Positions 24,127-32,119 of a DNA stretch of 46,718 nucleotides are shown here, one piece after another (within the stretch, counting starts at the first letter, position 1; the number at the start of each line of letters is the position of its first letter). This stretch comes from Legionellales bacterium UBA4759 (GTDB lineage Bacteria; Pseudomonadota; Gammaproteobacteria; Legionellales; Legionellaceae), in assembly GCA_002403515.1 (NCBI GenBank), contig DHHZ01000124.1, positions 1 to 46,718 of the forward strand, written 5' to 3'. Below the pieces are notes generated by a model that was not told the DNA's origin, ran no database searches, and saw only the letters and a list, made by a program, of their open reading frames with translations. Made by a program: the position numbers and the translations under genes.

Positions 24127-24993
24127 ATGAAAAAAATTGGATTTATTGGACTGGGTCATATGGGTGCTCCTATTGCAGAGGGTCTTTTAAATTCAGGTTG
24201 CGATGTTTTGGGATATGACCTTTCTGAATCCGCTTATGCCAATTTTCAGGGGCCTAAAACAAAACATCTCAAAGACATTGCTTTGCATGCTCAAGTGATC
24301 ATCACCATGTTGCCTTCGGGCGTTGAACTGATGAGTCTTTATCAACAACAAGAATTGATTTCACACTTGTCAAAAAATACTTTACTAATTGATTGTTCAA
24401 CCATAGGCCCCATCGCGGCTCAAAAATTTCATGCACTGCCATATCCTACCGTTGACGCACCTGTATCCGGTGGGGTTATTGTGGCACAAAATAACCAATT
24501 GGCTTATATGATTGGTGCTGATGAGCCCTTTGCTTCACAAGCAGAAACCATTTTTAAGCCCATCAGTAAACAAATCATTAGAACAGGCGGCCCATGCACA
24601 GGTCAAATCGCCAAAACCTGTAACAACATGGTTCTGGCTAACACCATGATAGCAGTCAGTGAAGCATTCTTATTGGCTCAAGAACTGGGATTAGAAGCAA
24701 AAGCCCTCTTGGAGGTGCTGCAATCCAGCTCTGGAAATTGTTGGGTGGTTGATAAATATTTACCTGTTCCGAATATCATGGAGAATGTGCCCGCGAATAA
24801 GGACTATGCCCCAGGTTTTACGAACAAGATGATGCGAAAAGACCTTCATTTGGCTGGAGATGCTGCCAAAAAAGTCCATTTAAAGTTGCAACTTACACAA
24901 AAAGCTCAAGAGCTTTATGAGCATTTAAACTCTCCGGACTTTGAAAATTTAGATTTTTCCTCCATTTATCTATATTTAAAAAAATCAAATTAA
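24127..24993 (+). CDS. mmsB: 3-hydroxyisobutyrate dehydrogenase
   Basis: MmsB oxidises 3-hydroxyisobutyrate to methylmalonate semialdehyde, the substrate of MmsA encoded just upstream. The 288 residues have the beta-hydroxyacid dehydrogenase layout: nucleotide-binding IGFIGLGHMGAPIA (4-17), substrate-binding DAPVSGGV (110-117), and catalytic Lys163 in GQIAKTCNN. The C-terminal helical domain contains YAPGFTNKMMRKDL, typical of 3-hydroxyisobutyrate rather than tartronate semialdehyde enzymes. AAGGA lies upstream of the ATG. The earlier valine-degradation enzymes are not in the window. Confidence 0.92.
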   Translation: MKKIGFIGLGHMGAPIAEGLLNSGCDVLGYDLSESAYANFQGPKTKHLKDIALHAQVIITMLPSGVELMSLYQQQELISHLSKNTLLIDCSTIGPIAAQKFHALPYPTVDAPVSGGVIVAQNNQLAYMIGADEPFASQAETIFKPISKQIIRTGGPCTGQIAKTCNNMVLANTMIAVSEAFLLAQELGLEAKALLEVLQSSSGNCWVVDKYLPVPNIMENVPANKDYAPGFTNKMMRKDLHLAGDAAKKVHLKLQLTQKAQELYEHLNSPDFENLDFSSIYLYLKKSN

Positions 24994-25006
24994 ATAAATA
25001 TTAGAA

Positions 25007-25034
25007 ATGACTTTTTCAACAAAGTGATTATAAT
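25007..25034 (+). promoter_or_regulatory. Candidate strong promoter before the 25061 gene
   Basis: ATGACT at 25007-25012 and a perfect TATAAT at 25029-25034 are separated by 16 bases, giving a transcript starting about 20 bases before the ATG at 25061. GAGAG at 25052-25056 is a plausible ribosome-binding site. Confidence 0.5.
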
Positions 25035-25060
25035 ATTGATTTTTTTTCAACGAGAGTCAA

Positions 25061-25567
25061 ATGGAAGAAAATAAAACCACTCCAGCGCCAAGACTAAGAG
25101 CTTGCTCTGATTTTAGCTTTTTTTCTTTAAGCACAGAAAACATGCAAACTCGTGCACGAAGTGCTTCGTCGCCTCGAATTGCTATCTGTCCATCACCGCT
25201 TGGTATCGAAGTTCCCACGCCCCCCAAAGTTGCTTTCTCATTACACGAGGACAATCCATCTCCTTTGGCCATGATGGTACTCGAAGAGGAAGAACGAAAA
25301 CGACGTCAAATTGAAGAAGAGACTACACTTCGTCAGCAAAGATTAATGGCCATTCTTCAAGAAAGCCAACATCCAGTCACACAAACCTCGGGATTTAATG
25401 ATTTAATGGCAATTCGAAGAACTTTCATGGTTACCTTTAAATCTAGTGCGACACAAGAAAACGATGTACCACATCATGAGCGATTGGATGATGTCGCAGA
25501 AGCTTCACATGAAAACTCTAACGACAACTCACAAGAAACCTTGTTTCCTTTTGATCCCTCTATTTAG
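25061..25567 (+). CDS. Uncharacterised low-complexity protein
   Basis: I do not recognise this 168-residue protein. It has no signal peptide or membrane segment. The first 70 residues are Ser/Pro/Arg-rich (TRARSASSPRIAICPSP) and look disordered. A very charged helix, about 75-100 (EEEERKRRQIEEE), follows. The C-terminal 40 residues are acidic and Asn/Ser-rich, ending FPFDPSI. A small polar protein with a Glu-rich, disordered C-terminal end is compatible with a Dot/Icm-secreted protein, but equally with a cytosolic adaptor. The promoter and ribosome-binding site support a real gene. Its end overlaps engB by 8 bases. Confidence 0.68.
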   Translation: MEENKTTPAPRLRACSDFSFFSLSTENMQTRARSASSPRIAICPSPLGIEVPTPPKVAFSLHEDNPSPLAMMVLEEEERKRRQIEEETTLRQQRLMAILQESQHPVTQTSGFNDLMAIRRTFMVTFKSSATQENDVPHHERLDDVAEASHENSNDNSQETLFPFDPSI

Positions 25568-26213
25568 TCAAACCTAACCAATCATTCAATACATCAATTA
25601 CCTGACATAAAGTATGGGGTTGTTGTATTGAAAAAGTTTGGATGCAATGAGATAGACCGACTTTTTCCAATTCCTTTTGCACAAATCGCATGGATTGCTG
25701 TGCGGCATTTTTAGAAATTTTATCTGCTTTGGTTAATAATAAATGGACCGGCAGTTGTTCCAAGACCAATGTAGATATCATCATCAAATCCAAAGGTTGT
25801 AATGGGTGTCGAATATCCATTAATAAAATTACCCCTTGCAAACTCTGTCTATCATGAAAATAATCACCCAGATGCTTTTGCCAATCAAATTTCATGCTTT
25901 GGGCAACTTTAGCAAACCCGTAGCCTGGCAAGTCAACTAAGCGCTTATCAGCGATACTTAAACTAAAGACGTTCATCAATTGTGTACGCCCAGGCGTTTT
26001 ACTGGTTTTTGCCAAGCTTTTTTGTCCAGTTAAAAAATTCAAAAAAGTTGATTTGCCGGCATTCGAGCGCCCAACAATCGCCACTTCAGCACCAGTATCC
26101 TCGGGCAGCTGTGCAACTTTGGCCGCACTTTTTACAAAACTTGCACTTCGATAAATTTTGGTTAATTGATCCAACTCTTGGGGATTTATATTTTTTAGTG
26201 TACTATTATTCAT
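25560..26213 (-). CDS. engB: Ribosome biogenesis GTP-binding protein EngB (YsxC/YihA)
   Basis: EngB is an essential GTPase of large-subunit ribosome assembly. From the ATG at 26213, which has GGAG 9 bases upstream, it is 217 residues. The G1 loop GRSNAGKS is at 48-55, the SKTPGRTQ switch at 71-78, DLPGYG at 94-99 and LLTKAD as G4. The frame continues upstream to a TTG at 26228, but the ATG with the GGAG site is preferred. It is divergent from a cytochrome c4 gene, a pairing common in gammaproteobacteria. Confidence 0.95.
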   Translation of the reverse strand: MNNSTLKNINPQELDQLTKIYRSASFVKSAAKVAQLPEDTGAEVAIVGRSNAGKSTFLNFLTGQKSLAKTSKTPGRTQLMNVFSLSIADKRLVDLPGYGFAKVAQSMKFDWQKHLGDYFHDRQSLQGVILLMDIRHPLQPLDLMMISTLVLEQLPVHLLLTKADKISKNAAQQSMRFVQKELEKVGLSHCIQTFSIQQPHTLCQVIDVLNDWLGLTK

Positions 26214-26248
26214 CAGAATAAGCTCCAATTCACGCCAGAAGGCATGCT

Positions 26249-26815
26249 ATGAAAATTTGGTTATATTTAACTTTTTTAGCCTATCAAACTATTTCTTTTG
26301 CCAAGCTACCAGAGAAGCTAAGCTTATGCATTACATGTCATGGCAAAGATGGAATAGCTTTACAAAAAACATGGCCCAATTTAAATGGTCAATCGCAAAA
26401 TTATATCATTAAACAATTACAAGATTATAAATCTAATAAGCGTATAGCACCTTTGATGCAACCCTACGCCATGCTTCTAAATGATCAAGAAATGCTAGAA
26501 TTAGCTCAATTTTATGCCAATTTACCCCATGAGACAAGCAAAACCAACAAAAGCAATCGTCTTTATCAACAAGGTGATGCAAAAAAAAGAATTCCAGCTT
26601 GTAGCGCTTGTCATGGCCCCAAAGGATTAGGCAATGATTTTGCCAAGTTTCCAAAATTAGCAGGCCAAAATGCGCCATATTTATTAGCCGAGCTTCAAGC
26701 CTTTAAAAAACATGAAAGACAAAACGATAGTTATCACATGATGCAAGACATCAGTCAAAGAATGAGCAAAGAGGATATGAAAGAAATTTCTGAATATTTG
26801 TCAAAAAATCTTTAA
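26249..26815 (+). CDS. Di-heme cytochrome c4-type protein
   Basis: This is a periplasmic electron carrier, probably donating to a terminal oxidase. The 188-residue product has a signal peptide (hydrophobic residues 3-17, cleavage near SFA) and two heme-binding sites, CITCH (27-31) and CSACH (118-122), one in each tandem cytochrome domain. Met70 in APLMQP and a Met near HMMQD are candidate axial ligands. AAGG precedes the ATG. The gene is divergent from engB. Its stop lies 2 bases from the stop of the convergent ABC ATPase gene. Confidence 0.93.
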   Translation: MKIWLYLTFLAYQTISFAKLPEKLSLCITCHGKDGIALQKTWPNLNGQSQNYIIKQLQDYKSNKRIAPLMQPYAMLLNDQEMLELAQFYANLPHETSKTNKSNRLYQQGDAKKRIPACSACHGPKGLGNDFAKFPKLAGQNAPYLLAELQAFKKHERQNDSYHMMQDISQRMSKEDMKEISEYLSKNL

Positions 26816-26817
26816 TT

Positions 26818-28122
26818 TTATTCCTCATCCTCAATACCAGGATTTTCTAAGCTTAAAATACCTGATTTCACATCATAGGCAAAAATTTCTGCGTACCGGC
26901 CCCAGTCAATCATGGTTCGCAAGACGCGTTCAGACTCTTTTTCAGACAAGTAATCTTCAAGTTTCGTTAAAAATCTCTCTTCAGAAACACGATGACCTGG
27001 TTTTTCATCTAAAATACGTCGAATGTATCGAGCCAAAGGTACGGCTTCCAAAAGACGCTTGGCAAACAATGATTTTCTGTCTTGTAGGTTTGCTTCATAA
27101 TAAGCTTTCCCTAACTGCTTTAATCGAATACGACCACCCACAATTTCTGCAAAACCCAAAATTTCTAAGGTTTCAATAACTGGGAATAAATCATCCACGT
27201 CCATCATCAGTTCATCGGCTAACTCTGGCAAATCCACCTGGTTTTCAAATGCTGAAACGGTTTCAATCAAACCTGATAATTCCGAAGGTTCTACATCAGG
27301 CAAACGATACCCTAAACTAATTTGTTTTTCCCGAAGATTTTGCCGAATTTTATGATTCGTGGATTGTATCATCAAGCGGTAAATATGCTCGACCACATGC
27401 CGCCACTCACGAGATTCAGGGTCTCTGGGGTGGCTTAAATTCACAGGGATATCGGCTTGAATTGTGCCTGGGTTAATCCCCAATATCACGATTCTATCAG
27501 CCAGCATCACTGCTTCATCAATATTGTGGGTAACCATTAAAATGGCATTGGTGTTGGTCTTGTGACTTTGCCATAAAGCTAATAAGTCTGACTTTAAGTT
27601 TTCTGCAGTTAAAACATCTAAAGCGGAAAAAGGTTCATCCATTAATAAAACATCTGGATTCATCACCAATGCTCTGGCAAAGCCCACCCGTTGGCGCATA
27701 CCCCCTGATAACTCCTTGGGTAAGGCGGATTCGAAACCATCTAGACCAATGATATCAATGGCTTGAATGGCGCGTTCTCGTCGCTCAGCCATCCCGAGCC
27801 CTTGGGCCTCAAGACCAAGTTCCACGTTTTCAAGTACAGTCAGCCAAGGTAACAATGCAAAAGATTGAAATACCATACTGACACCTTGCACCGGTCTTGT
27901 GACAGTATTGCCGCGGTAAGTCACTGTCCCTTGCGTGGATGGCATTAAACCAGAAATCATTCTCAATAAAGTTGATTTGCCAGAACCTGATTTACCCAAG
28001 AGGGCTACAATTTCATTTTTTTTCAATTCTAAGTTGATGTCATCTAATACCAAGACATCTTGGCCTGCTTCTTTTTGAAAAGATTTTGAGACATTTTTAA
28101 TTTCAATAATTGTTTCTGTCAT
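26818..28122 (-). CDS. ABC transporter ATPase, NitT/TauT-like, with C-terminal AAA-associated domain
   Basis: This is the ATP-hydrolysing subunit of an importer of the nitrate/sulfonate/taurine class. From the ATG at 28122 (AGGAG at 5-base spacing) it is 434 residues. Walker A GKSGSGKST is at 43-51, the Q-loop VFQSF at 84-88, the signature LSGGM at 138-142, Walker B LLMDEP at 159-164 and the H-loop TH at 198-199. A C-terminal region of about 170 residues beyond the nucleotide-binding domain looks like the AAA-associated regulatory domain found on some of these ATPases. The longer frame to 28179 lies inside the permease gene and is unlikely. The permease gene ends 8 bases upstream. The substrate is unknown. 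Confidence 0.88.
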   Translation of the reverse strand: MTETIIEIKNVSKSFQKEAGQDVLVLDDINLELKKNEIVALLGKSGSGKSTLLRMISGLMPSTQGTVTYRGNTVTRPVQGVSMVFQSFALLPWLTVLENVELGLEAQGLGMAERRERAIQAIDIIGLDGFESALPKELSGGMRQRVGFARALVMNPDVLLMDEPFSALDVLTAENLKSDLLALWQSHKTNTNAILMVTHNIDEAVMLADRIVILGINPGTIQADIPVNLSHPRDPESREWRHVVEHIYRLMIQSTNHKIRQNLREKQISLGYRLPDVEPSELSGLIETVSAFENQVDLPELADELMMDVDDLFPVIETLEILGFAEIVGGRIRLKQLGKAYYEANLQDRKSLFAKRLLEAVPLARYIRRILDEKPGHRVSEERFLTKLEDYLSEKESERVLRTMIDWGRYAEIFAYDVKSGILSLENPGIEDEE

Positions 28123-28130
28123 ATGGACTC

Positions 28131-29867
28131 CTAAGCCATGCCAAATCGTTCTTGAGAAAAACGATACAATGGACGCCATATCAAATAATTAAATAATAGG
28201 ACATAAAAACACATCATCAAGGTTCCCAACATTAATTTGGTAAAATCTCCTGAGATGGTTTGTGCGCGAATATATTCACCTAAGCCTGTGGCCTTCAGTG
28301 TGGAATCACCCCAGCTTGCCCATTCTGCCAGAATACTGGCATTCCAAGCGCCACCTGCTGCAGCGACTGCACCGGTTAAAAATTCTGGGAAAATAGCAGG
28401 AATGGCTAATCTTTTCCACCACAACCACCCTTTAACATGAAAATTATCAGTTAATAATTTGAGATCCGTTGGAATCATGGTTGCACCAGCAATCACATTG
28501 AATAAGATATACCACTGCGTACCCAGAATCATTAAAGGGGTTAGCCAAATTTCAGGATTCAAGTGATATTTGACAATCGCCAATACAAACAAAGGATAAA
28601 ATAAATTGGCAGGGAATGCCGCCAAGAATTGAATAATGGGTTGCATTGTTTGAGCCAGACGACTTCTTAAACCAATAGCAACACCAATAGGAATCCAAAT
28701 TAAAGAACTCAAAATAATCAAAATAACCACTCTAAAAGCCGTGATTGCGCCTAAAACAAAAACATGTTGGAGCTCTTGAAATGCCTGGTGTTCATACACA
28801 TAATAACTACATACAAAAACACTCATGACAATACTTAACCAAATCAAGGCATTCCAAACATAAGAGCGACTTTCAGTTGTTTCCCAAGTTTTGGGTTTAT
28901 AGGAACGTTTAATCCAACGATTCAATCCATAAAAATTCATAAATCCATAGCGAAAAGTACTTAACCACCGATGGATGTGTTCGTATAAATATGATTCATA
29001 AATCCAGTCCAATAAATAGGATTGATACCCCCCCTCTTCGGCAGGCTCCATTCTAAATTTTTCAGACCATGCAATTAACGGACGAAATAACAACTGATCA
29101 TATAAAAAAATAACCACCACCATGGTCAATATCGCATAAATAACCGCATGCATATCGCGTTGATCAATAGCAATTGCAATGTAAGAGCCAACACCTGGTA
29201 AACGAATTTCTTGATGGGCAACAGCAATGGCCTCAGAAAAAACCACAATAAACCAACTGGCCGACATCGAAACCATCATGTTCCAAAGCAAGTTGGGAAT
29301 GGCATAAGGCAATTCTAAACGCCAAAAGCGTTGCCAAGCCGATAGTTGAAACATCACCGATACTTCTTTCAAATCAGATGGAACCATTTTTAAAGATTGA
29401 TAAAAACTAAAGATTATATTCCATACCTGGGCGGTGAAAATTGCAAAAATACAAGCGCATTCTGGGCCCAATAAACTGCCTGGGAATAATTGAATAAAGC
29501 CTGTCACTGTTAATGCTGAAAAACTTAAAACAGGAACTGCCTGTAAAACATCAATGGCTGGAATAATTATTTGTTCGGCTTTTCGGCTTTTTGCGGCCCA
29601 TGCGCCTAAAATCATGCTGACAATAATAGAAAAAAATAAGGCAATAAACATGCGAATCACAGTGCGTAGAGCGTAGCCAGGCAAAACCATCGGTGATAAG
29701 GAAATTTGGATAGGTTCGCCCAAAGCATACGGTAAAGCCATTTGATGGCCGGTTTGTGCAAATCCCCACATGGCAATACAAACCAAAGCCAATAACAACA
29801 CATCAAATCGATTGAATCGTCGACTCACTAATTTTAAGTCACTTGAATAGACATTTTGATCAATCAT
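28131..29867 (-). CDS. ABC transporter permease with two fused membrane domains
   Basis: From the ATG at 29867 (AGGTGA upstream) the product has 578 residues with about twelve membrane segments in two halves. Each half contains a binding-protein-dependent permease domain, roughly residues 15-260 and 330-575, joined by a soluble linker around 270-310. The halves are related in pattern (the first has PGVGSYIAIAIDQRD and the second GLGEYIRAQTISGDF at matching places), so one gene replaces the usual two permease subunits. It pairs with the ATPase gene downstream. No substrate-binding protein gene lies nearby, so the substrate and even the direction of transport are open. Confidence 0.87.
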   Translation of the reverse strand: MIDQNVYSSDLKLVSRRFNRFDVLLLALVCIAMWGFAQTGHQMALPYALGEPIQISLSPMVLPGYALRTVIRMFIALFFSIIVSMILGAWAAKSRKAEQIIIPAIDVLQAVPVLSFSALTVTGFIQLFPGSLLGPECACIFAIFTAQVWNIIFSFYQSLKMVPSDLKEVSVMFQLSAWQRFWRLELPYAIPNLLWNMMVSMSASWFIVVFSEAIAVAHQEIRLPGVGSYIAIAIDQRDMHAVIYAILTMVVVIFLYDQLLFRPLIAWSEKFRMEPAEEGGYQSYLLDWIYESYLYEHIHRWLSTFRYGFMNFYGLNRWIKRSYKPKTWETTESRSYVWNALIWLSIVMSVFVCSYYVYEHQAFQELQHVFVLGAITAFRVVILIILSSLIWIPIGVAIGLRSRLAQTMQPIIQFLAAFPANLFYPLFVLAIVKYHLNPEIWLTPLMILGTQWYILFNVIAGATMIPTDLKLLTDNFHVKGWLWWKRLAIPAIFPEFLTGAVAAAGGAWNASILAEWASWGDSTLKATGLGEYIRAQTISGDFTKLMLGTLMMCFYVLLFNYLIWRPLYRFSQERFGMA

Positions 29868-30011
29868 GGATTCACCTGAAATATAATAAACCGTCTTTGG
29901 TGAGATTATTAAACACCCTACAGTCCCCAATGTATCATACGGCCACTTCTACAGCAACAAAATGATGTTTTAAACTCAAAGGTCAAAACCTAGACAACAT
30001 TAGGGCCTCTC

Positions 30012-30040
30012 TCGACAACACCCATAAATCACCATAAACT
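30012..30040 (+). promoter_or_regulatory. Candidate promoter for the IcmL-like gene
   Basis: TCGACA at 30012-30017 and TAAACT at 30035-30040 are separated by 17 bases. AGGGAG at about 30052-30057 is a strong ribosome-binding site before the ATG at 30063. The 195-bp divergent region to the permease gene shows no other clear structure. Confidence 0.38.
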
Positions 30041-30062
30041 AAAAAAATAACAGGGAGAGAAT

Positions 30063-30560
30063 ATGTTTAAAAAAATTATTTTGATTGTCTTTGGAAGCTT
30101 ATTTTGTACTTTAGTGCAAAGCCTTGAACCAAGTGTAGAAATGCAAGTTTGGATTAACCAAGCCATCATTAATACTTACACCTTCAATGATAAAAATATG
30201 CAAGAAAGACAAAAGGATATGGCAAAAGATTTTACAGCAGAAGCCTGGAAAGCCTATCTGACTTCTATTAAAGATAGCAATATTGTGACACAAGTGACCA
30301 AAAACCATTATCAGGTTAGTGCTGTTGCCACCCTCCCGCCAGAAATTACTCCCGATCCCAATGGTAAAACCTGGGCAGCAAGCATGCCTATATTGGTCAA
30401 ATACAAAAATGATGATCAGGTGCAAACACAAAATCTTGATATTACCTTGCAAATTGTTATGGAAGATGACCATTTTGCAATTCAACAATATCAAGCCAAA
30501 GTTTTAGACAAACCATGTCTTTGTCAACAAGCCTATTATCCAAAAGTAACAATTGCCTAA
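30063..30560 (+). CDS. IcmL/DotI-family protein, secreted paralogue
   Basis: IcmL (DotI) is an inner-membrane component of the Dot/Icm type IV secretion system. This 165-residue protein carries the recognisable IcmL core: a WINQAIINTYTFND segment, KDFTAEAWKAYLTSIKDS, the beta-strand VSAVATLPPEI, and WAASMPILVKY followed by NLDITLQIV. Instead of a transmembrane anchor it begins with an apparent cleavable signal peptide (residues 1-20, ending VQS). It ends with a Cys-containing tail (PCLCQQAYYP). Signal-peptide-bearing IcmL-like paralogues outside the main dot/icm loci are known in Legionellales. No other Dot/Icm gene is in the window. The AGGGAG ribosome-binding site is strong. Confidence 0.85.
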   Translation: MFKKIILIVFGSLFCTLVQSLEPSVEMQVWINQAIINTYTFNDKNMQERQKDMAKDFTAEAWKAYLTSIKDSNIVTQVTKNHYQVSAVATLPPEITPDPNGKTWAASMPILVKYKNDDQVQTQNLDITLQIVMEDDHFAIQQYQAKVLDKPCLCQQAYYPKVTIA

Positions 30561-30566
30561 AAACAC

Positions 30567-30596
30567 TTGTTCTTACGGATATTTCTTGGTAATAAT
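30567..30596 (+). promoter_or_regulatory. Candidate promoter for the glycine cleavage operon
   Basis: TTGTTC at 30567-30572 and AATAAT at 30591-30596 are separated by 18 bases, in the 68-base gap before gcvT. The gap is too short for a tandem glycine riboswitch. Confidence 0.33.
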
Positions 30597-30628
30597 CTTT
30601 AAACCCGACTCAACAAGGAATGTTTTTT

Positions 30629-31720
30629 ATGTCGATTGTAAAACAAACACCCCTTTATCCTATCCATCAAAAATATCAGGCAAAATTTGTTGAATTTCAT
30701 CATTGGTTAATGCCACTGCATTATGGTTCTGCCATTGCAGAACACATGGCCGTTAGAGAAAACGCTGGGGTATTTGATGTTTCACACATGACCATCATTG
30801 ATATCATGGGGGCTGGGTGTCGCCAATTCTTGCGTCATATTATGACCCGAGATGTCGATGAAATTAAACATATTGGTGGCGCTTGCTATACCTGCATGTG
30901 TAATGAGCATGGTGGCATTATTGATGATGTCTTAATTTATTATCGCGCACCTGATAGTTATCGATTGATTTTCAATGCTGCAACCCAGCAACGCGTCATT
31001 GAATGGCTTAATTTACAAGCACAACACTTCAGTATTGGTATGCAAATTCGCCAAGATTTATGTATGCTGGCTATTCAGGGTCCAAAAGCATTTGAAAAAA
31101 CACTAGAATTACTCAGTCCCTATCAATTAGACATGGTCAGTACCCTAAAGCGTTTTAATAGTATTGAAGACCATCAATTCTTCTTTAGTCGAACAGGTTA
31201 CACCGGTGAAGATGGTTTGGAATGCATTATGCCAAAAGATGAGGCTATTGCTTTCTTTGAGAAAATTTTAAAAGTAGGTATTCAACCCTGTGGACTGGCC
31301 GCTAGAGACAGTTTACGCCTGGAGGCAGGCCTTATGCTCAATGGTCAAGACATGGATGAACATACCACACCACTGAGTGCTGCCTTAGATTGGACTATTT
31401 CTTGGAAAGCTCAAGACCGTGAATTTATTGGCAAATCAGCTATTCAAACCGCAAAAGACCAAAACAATATCCCAAGGCTTATAGGTTTGGCTATTGAGGA
31501 ACAAGCCATCTTAAGACATGGTCAAAAAGTCATTCAAGCTCATAAAGTCATTGGTCATATCACCAGTGGCATTTATTCACCTTGTTTACAAAAATCCATA
31601 GCATTTGCAAGAGTACAAGGAGATATTTCAAGCGAAGATCTATTCGTAGAAATTCGTGGACAACTTTACCCTGTAAAGCAAACCAATACCCGTTTTTATA
31701 CCAGTTCATCAAATCAATAA
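30629..31720 (+). CDS. gcvT: Glycine cleavage system T protein (aminomethyltransferase)
   Basis: GcvT releases ammonia from the aminomethyl-lipoyl H protein and forms 5,10-methylene-tetrahydrofolate. From the ATG at 30629 the protein has 363 residues. The family markers HHWLMPLHYGS and VFDVSHMTI occur near the N-terminus, with SRTGYTGEDGLEC in the middle and ARDSLRLEAGLMLNGQDMDE further on. An upstream ATG at 30620 touches the AAGGA ribosome-binding site, so 30629 is preferred, at about 9-base spacing. It is the first gene of gcvT-gcvH-gcvPA-gcvPB. Confidence 0.94.
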   Translation: MSIVKQTPLYPIHQKYQAKFVEFHHWLMPLHYGSAIAEHMAVRENAGVFDVSHMTIIDIMGAGCRQFLRHIMTRDVDEIKHIGGACYTCMCNEHGGIIDDVLIYYRAPDSYRLIFNAATQQRVIEWLNLQAQHFSIGMQIRQDLCMLAIQGPKAFEKTLELLSPYQLDMVSTLKRFNSIEDHQFFFSRTGYTGEDGLECIMPKDEAIAFFEKILKVGIQPCGLAARDSLRLEAGLMLNGQDMDEHTTPLSAALDWTISWKAQDREFIGKSAIQTAKDQNNIPRLIGLAIEEQAILRHGQKVIQAHKVIGHITSGIYSPCLQKSIAFARVQGDISSEDLFVEIRGQLYPVKQTNTRFYTSSSNQ

Positions 31721-31731
31721 GGATGTAGAAT

Positions 31732-32115
31732 ATGACAACATTACAAAATTTACGCTTTACCAAAACTCATGAATGGTTGGATGTGGAAGCCCAACCCATG
31801 ACCATGGGTATTACCGATCACGCCCAAAACTTACTGGGCGATATCGTGTTTGTGGAATTACCAGAGGTAGGGCAAAAGGTTCAAGCAGGCCAGGAAATTG
31901 GCGTTTTAGAATCTGTAAAGGCCGCTGCTGATTTTTATGCCCCAATATCAGGTACTATCACGGATGTGAATTTACAAATCAAAAATCAACCAGAACTCAT
32001 CAATCAAGACCCCTATATGCAGGGTTGGTTATGTAAAATCATGCCTGATAATCATGAACAAACCAGCAACCTTCTGAATGAAAATACTTATCATCAAGAA
32101 ATAGCACAGGATTAA
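31732..32115 (+). CDS. gcvH: Glycine cleavage system H protein (lipoyl carrier)
   Basis: GcvH carries the lipoyl arm that shuttles the aminomethyl group between the P, T and L proteins. The 127-residue product has the lipoyl domain with Lys63 in GVLESVKAAAD as the lipoylation site. KTHEWL near the N-terminus and GITDHAQNLLGDIVFVELP are also typical. It lies 11 bases after gcvT and 4 bases before gcvPA. Confidence 0.96.
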   Translation: MTTLQNLRFTKTHEWLDVEAQPMTMGITDHAQNLLGDIVFVELPEVGQKVQAGQEIGVLESVKAAADFYAPISGTITDVNLQIKNQPELINQDPYMQGWLCKIMPDNHEQTSNLLNENTYHQEIAQD

Positions 32116-32119
32116 TACC

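Noticed and set aside
25057..25272. 71-codon open frame opposite the 25061 gene
   Set aside because: The plus-strand frame has a promoter, ribosome-binding site and longer extent; the minus frame has none.
28123..28179. Longer start for the ABC ATPase
   Set aside because: It lies within the permease coding region; AGGAG is positioned for the ATG at 28122.
30561..30628. Possible glycine riboswitch upstream of gcvT
   Set aside because: Only 68 bases separate the genes, too short for the tandem aptamer, and no conserved glycine-aptamer core is visible.
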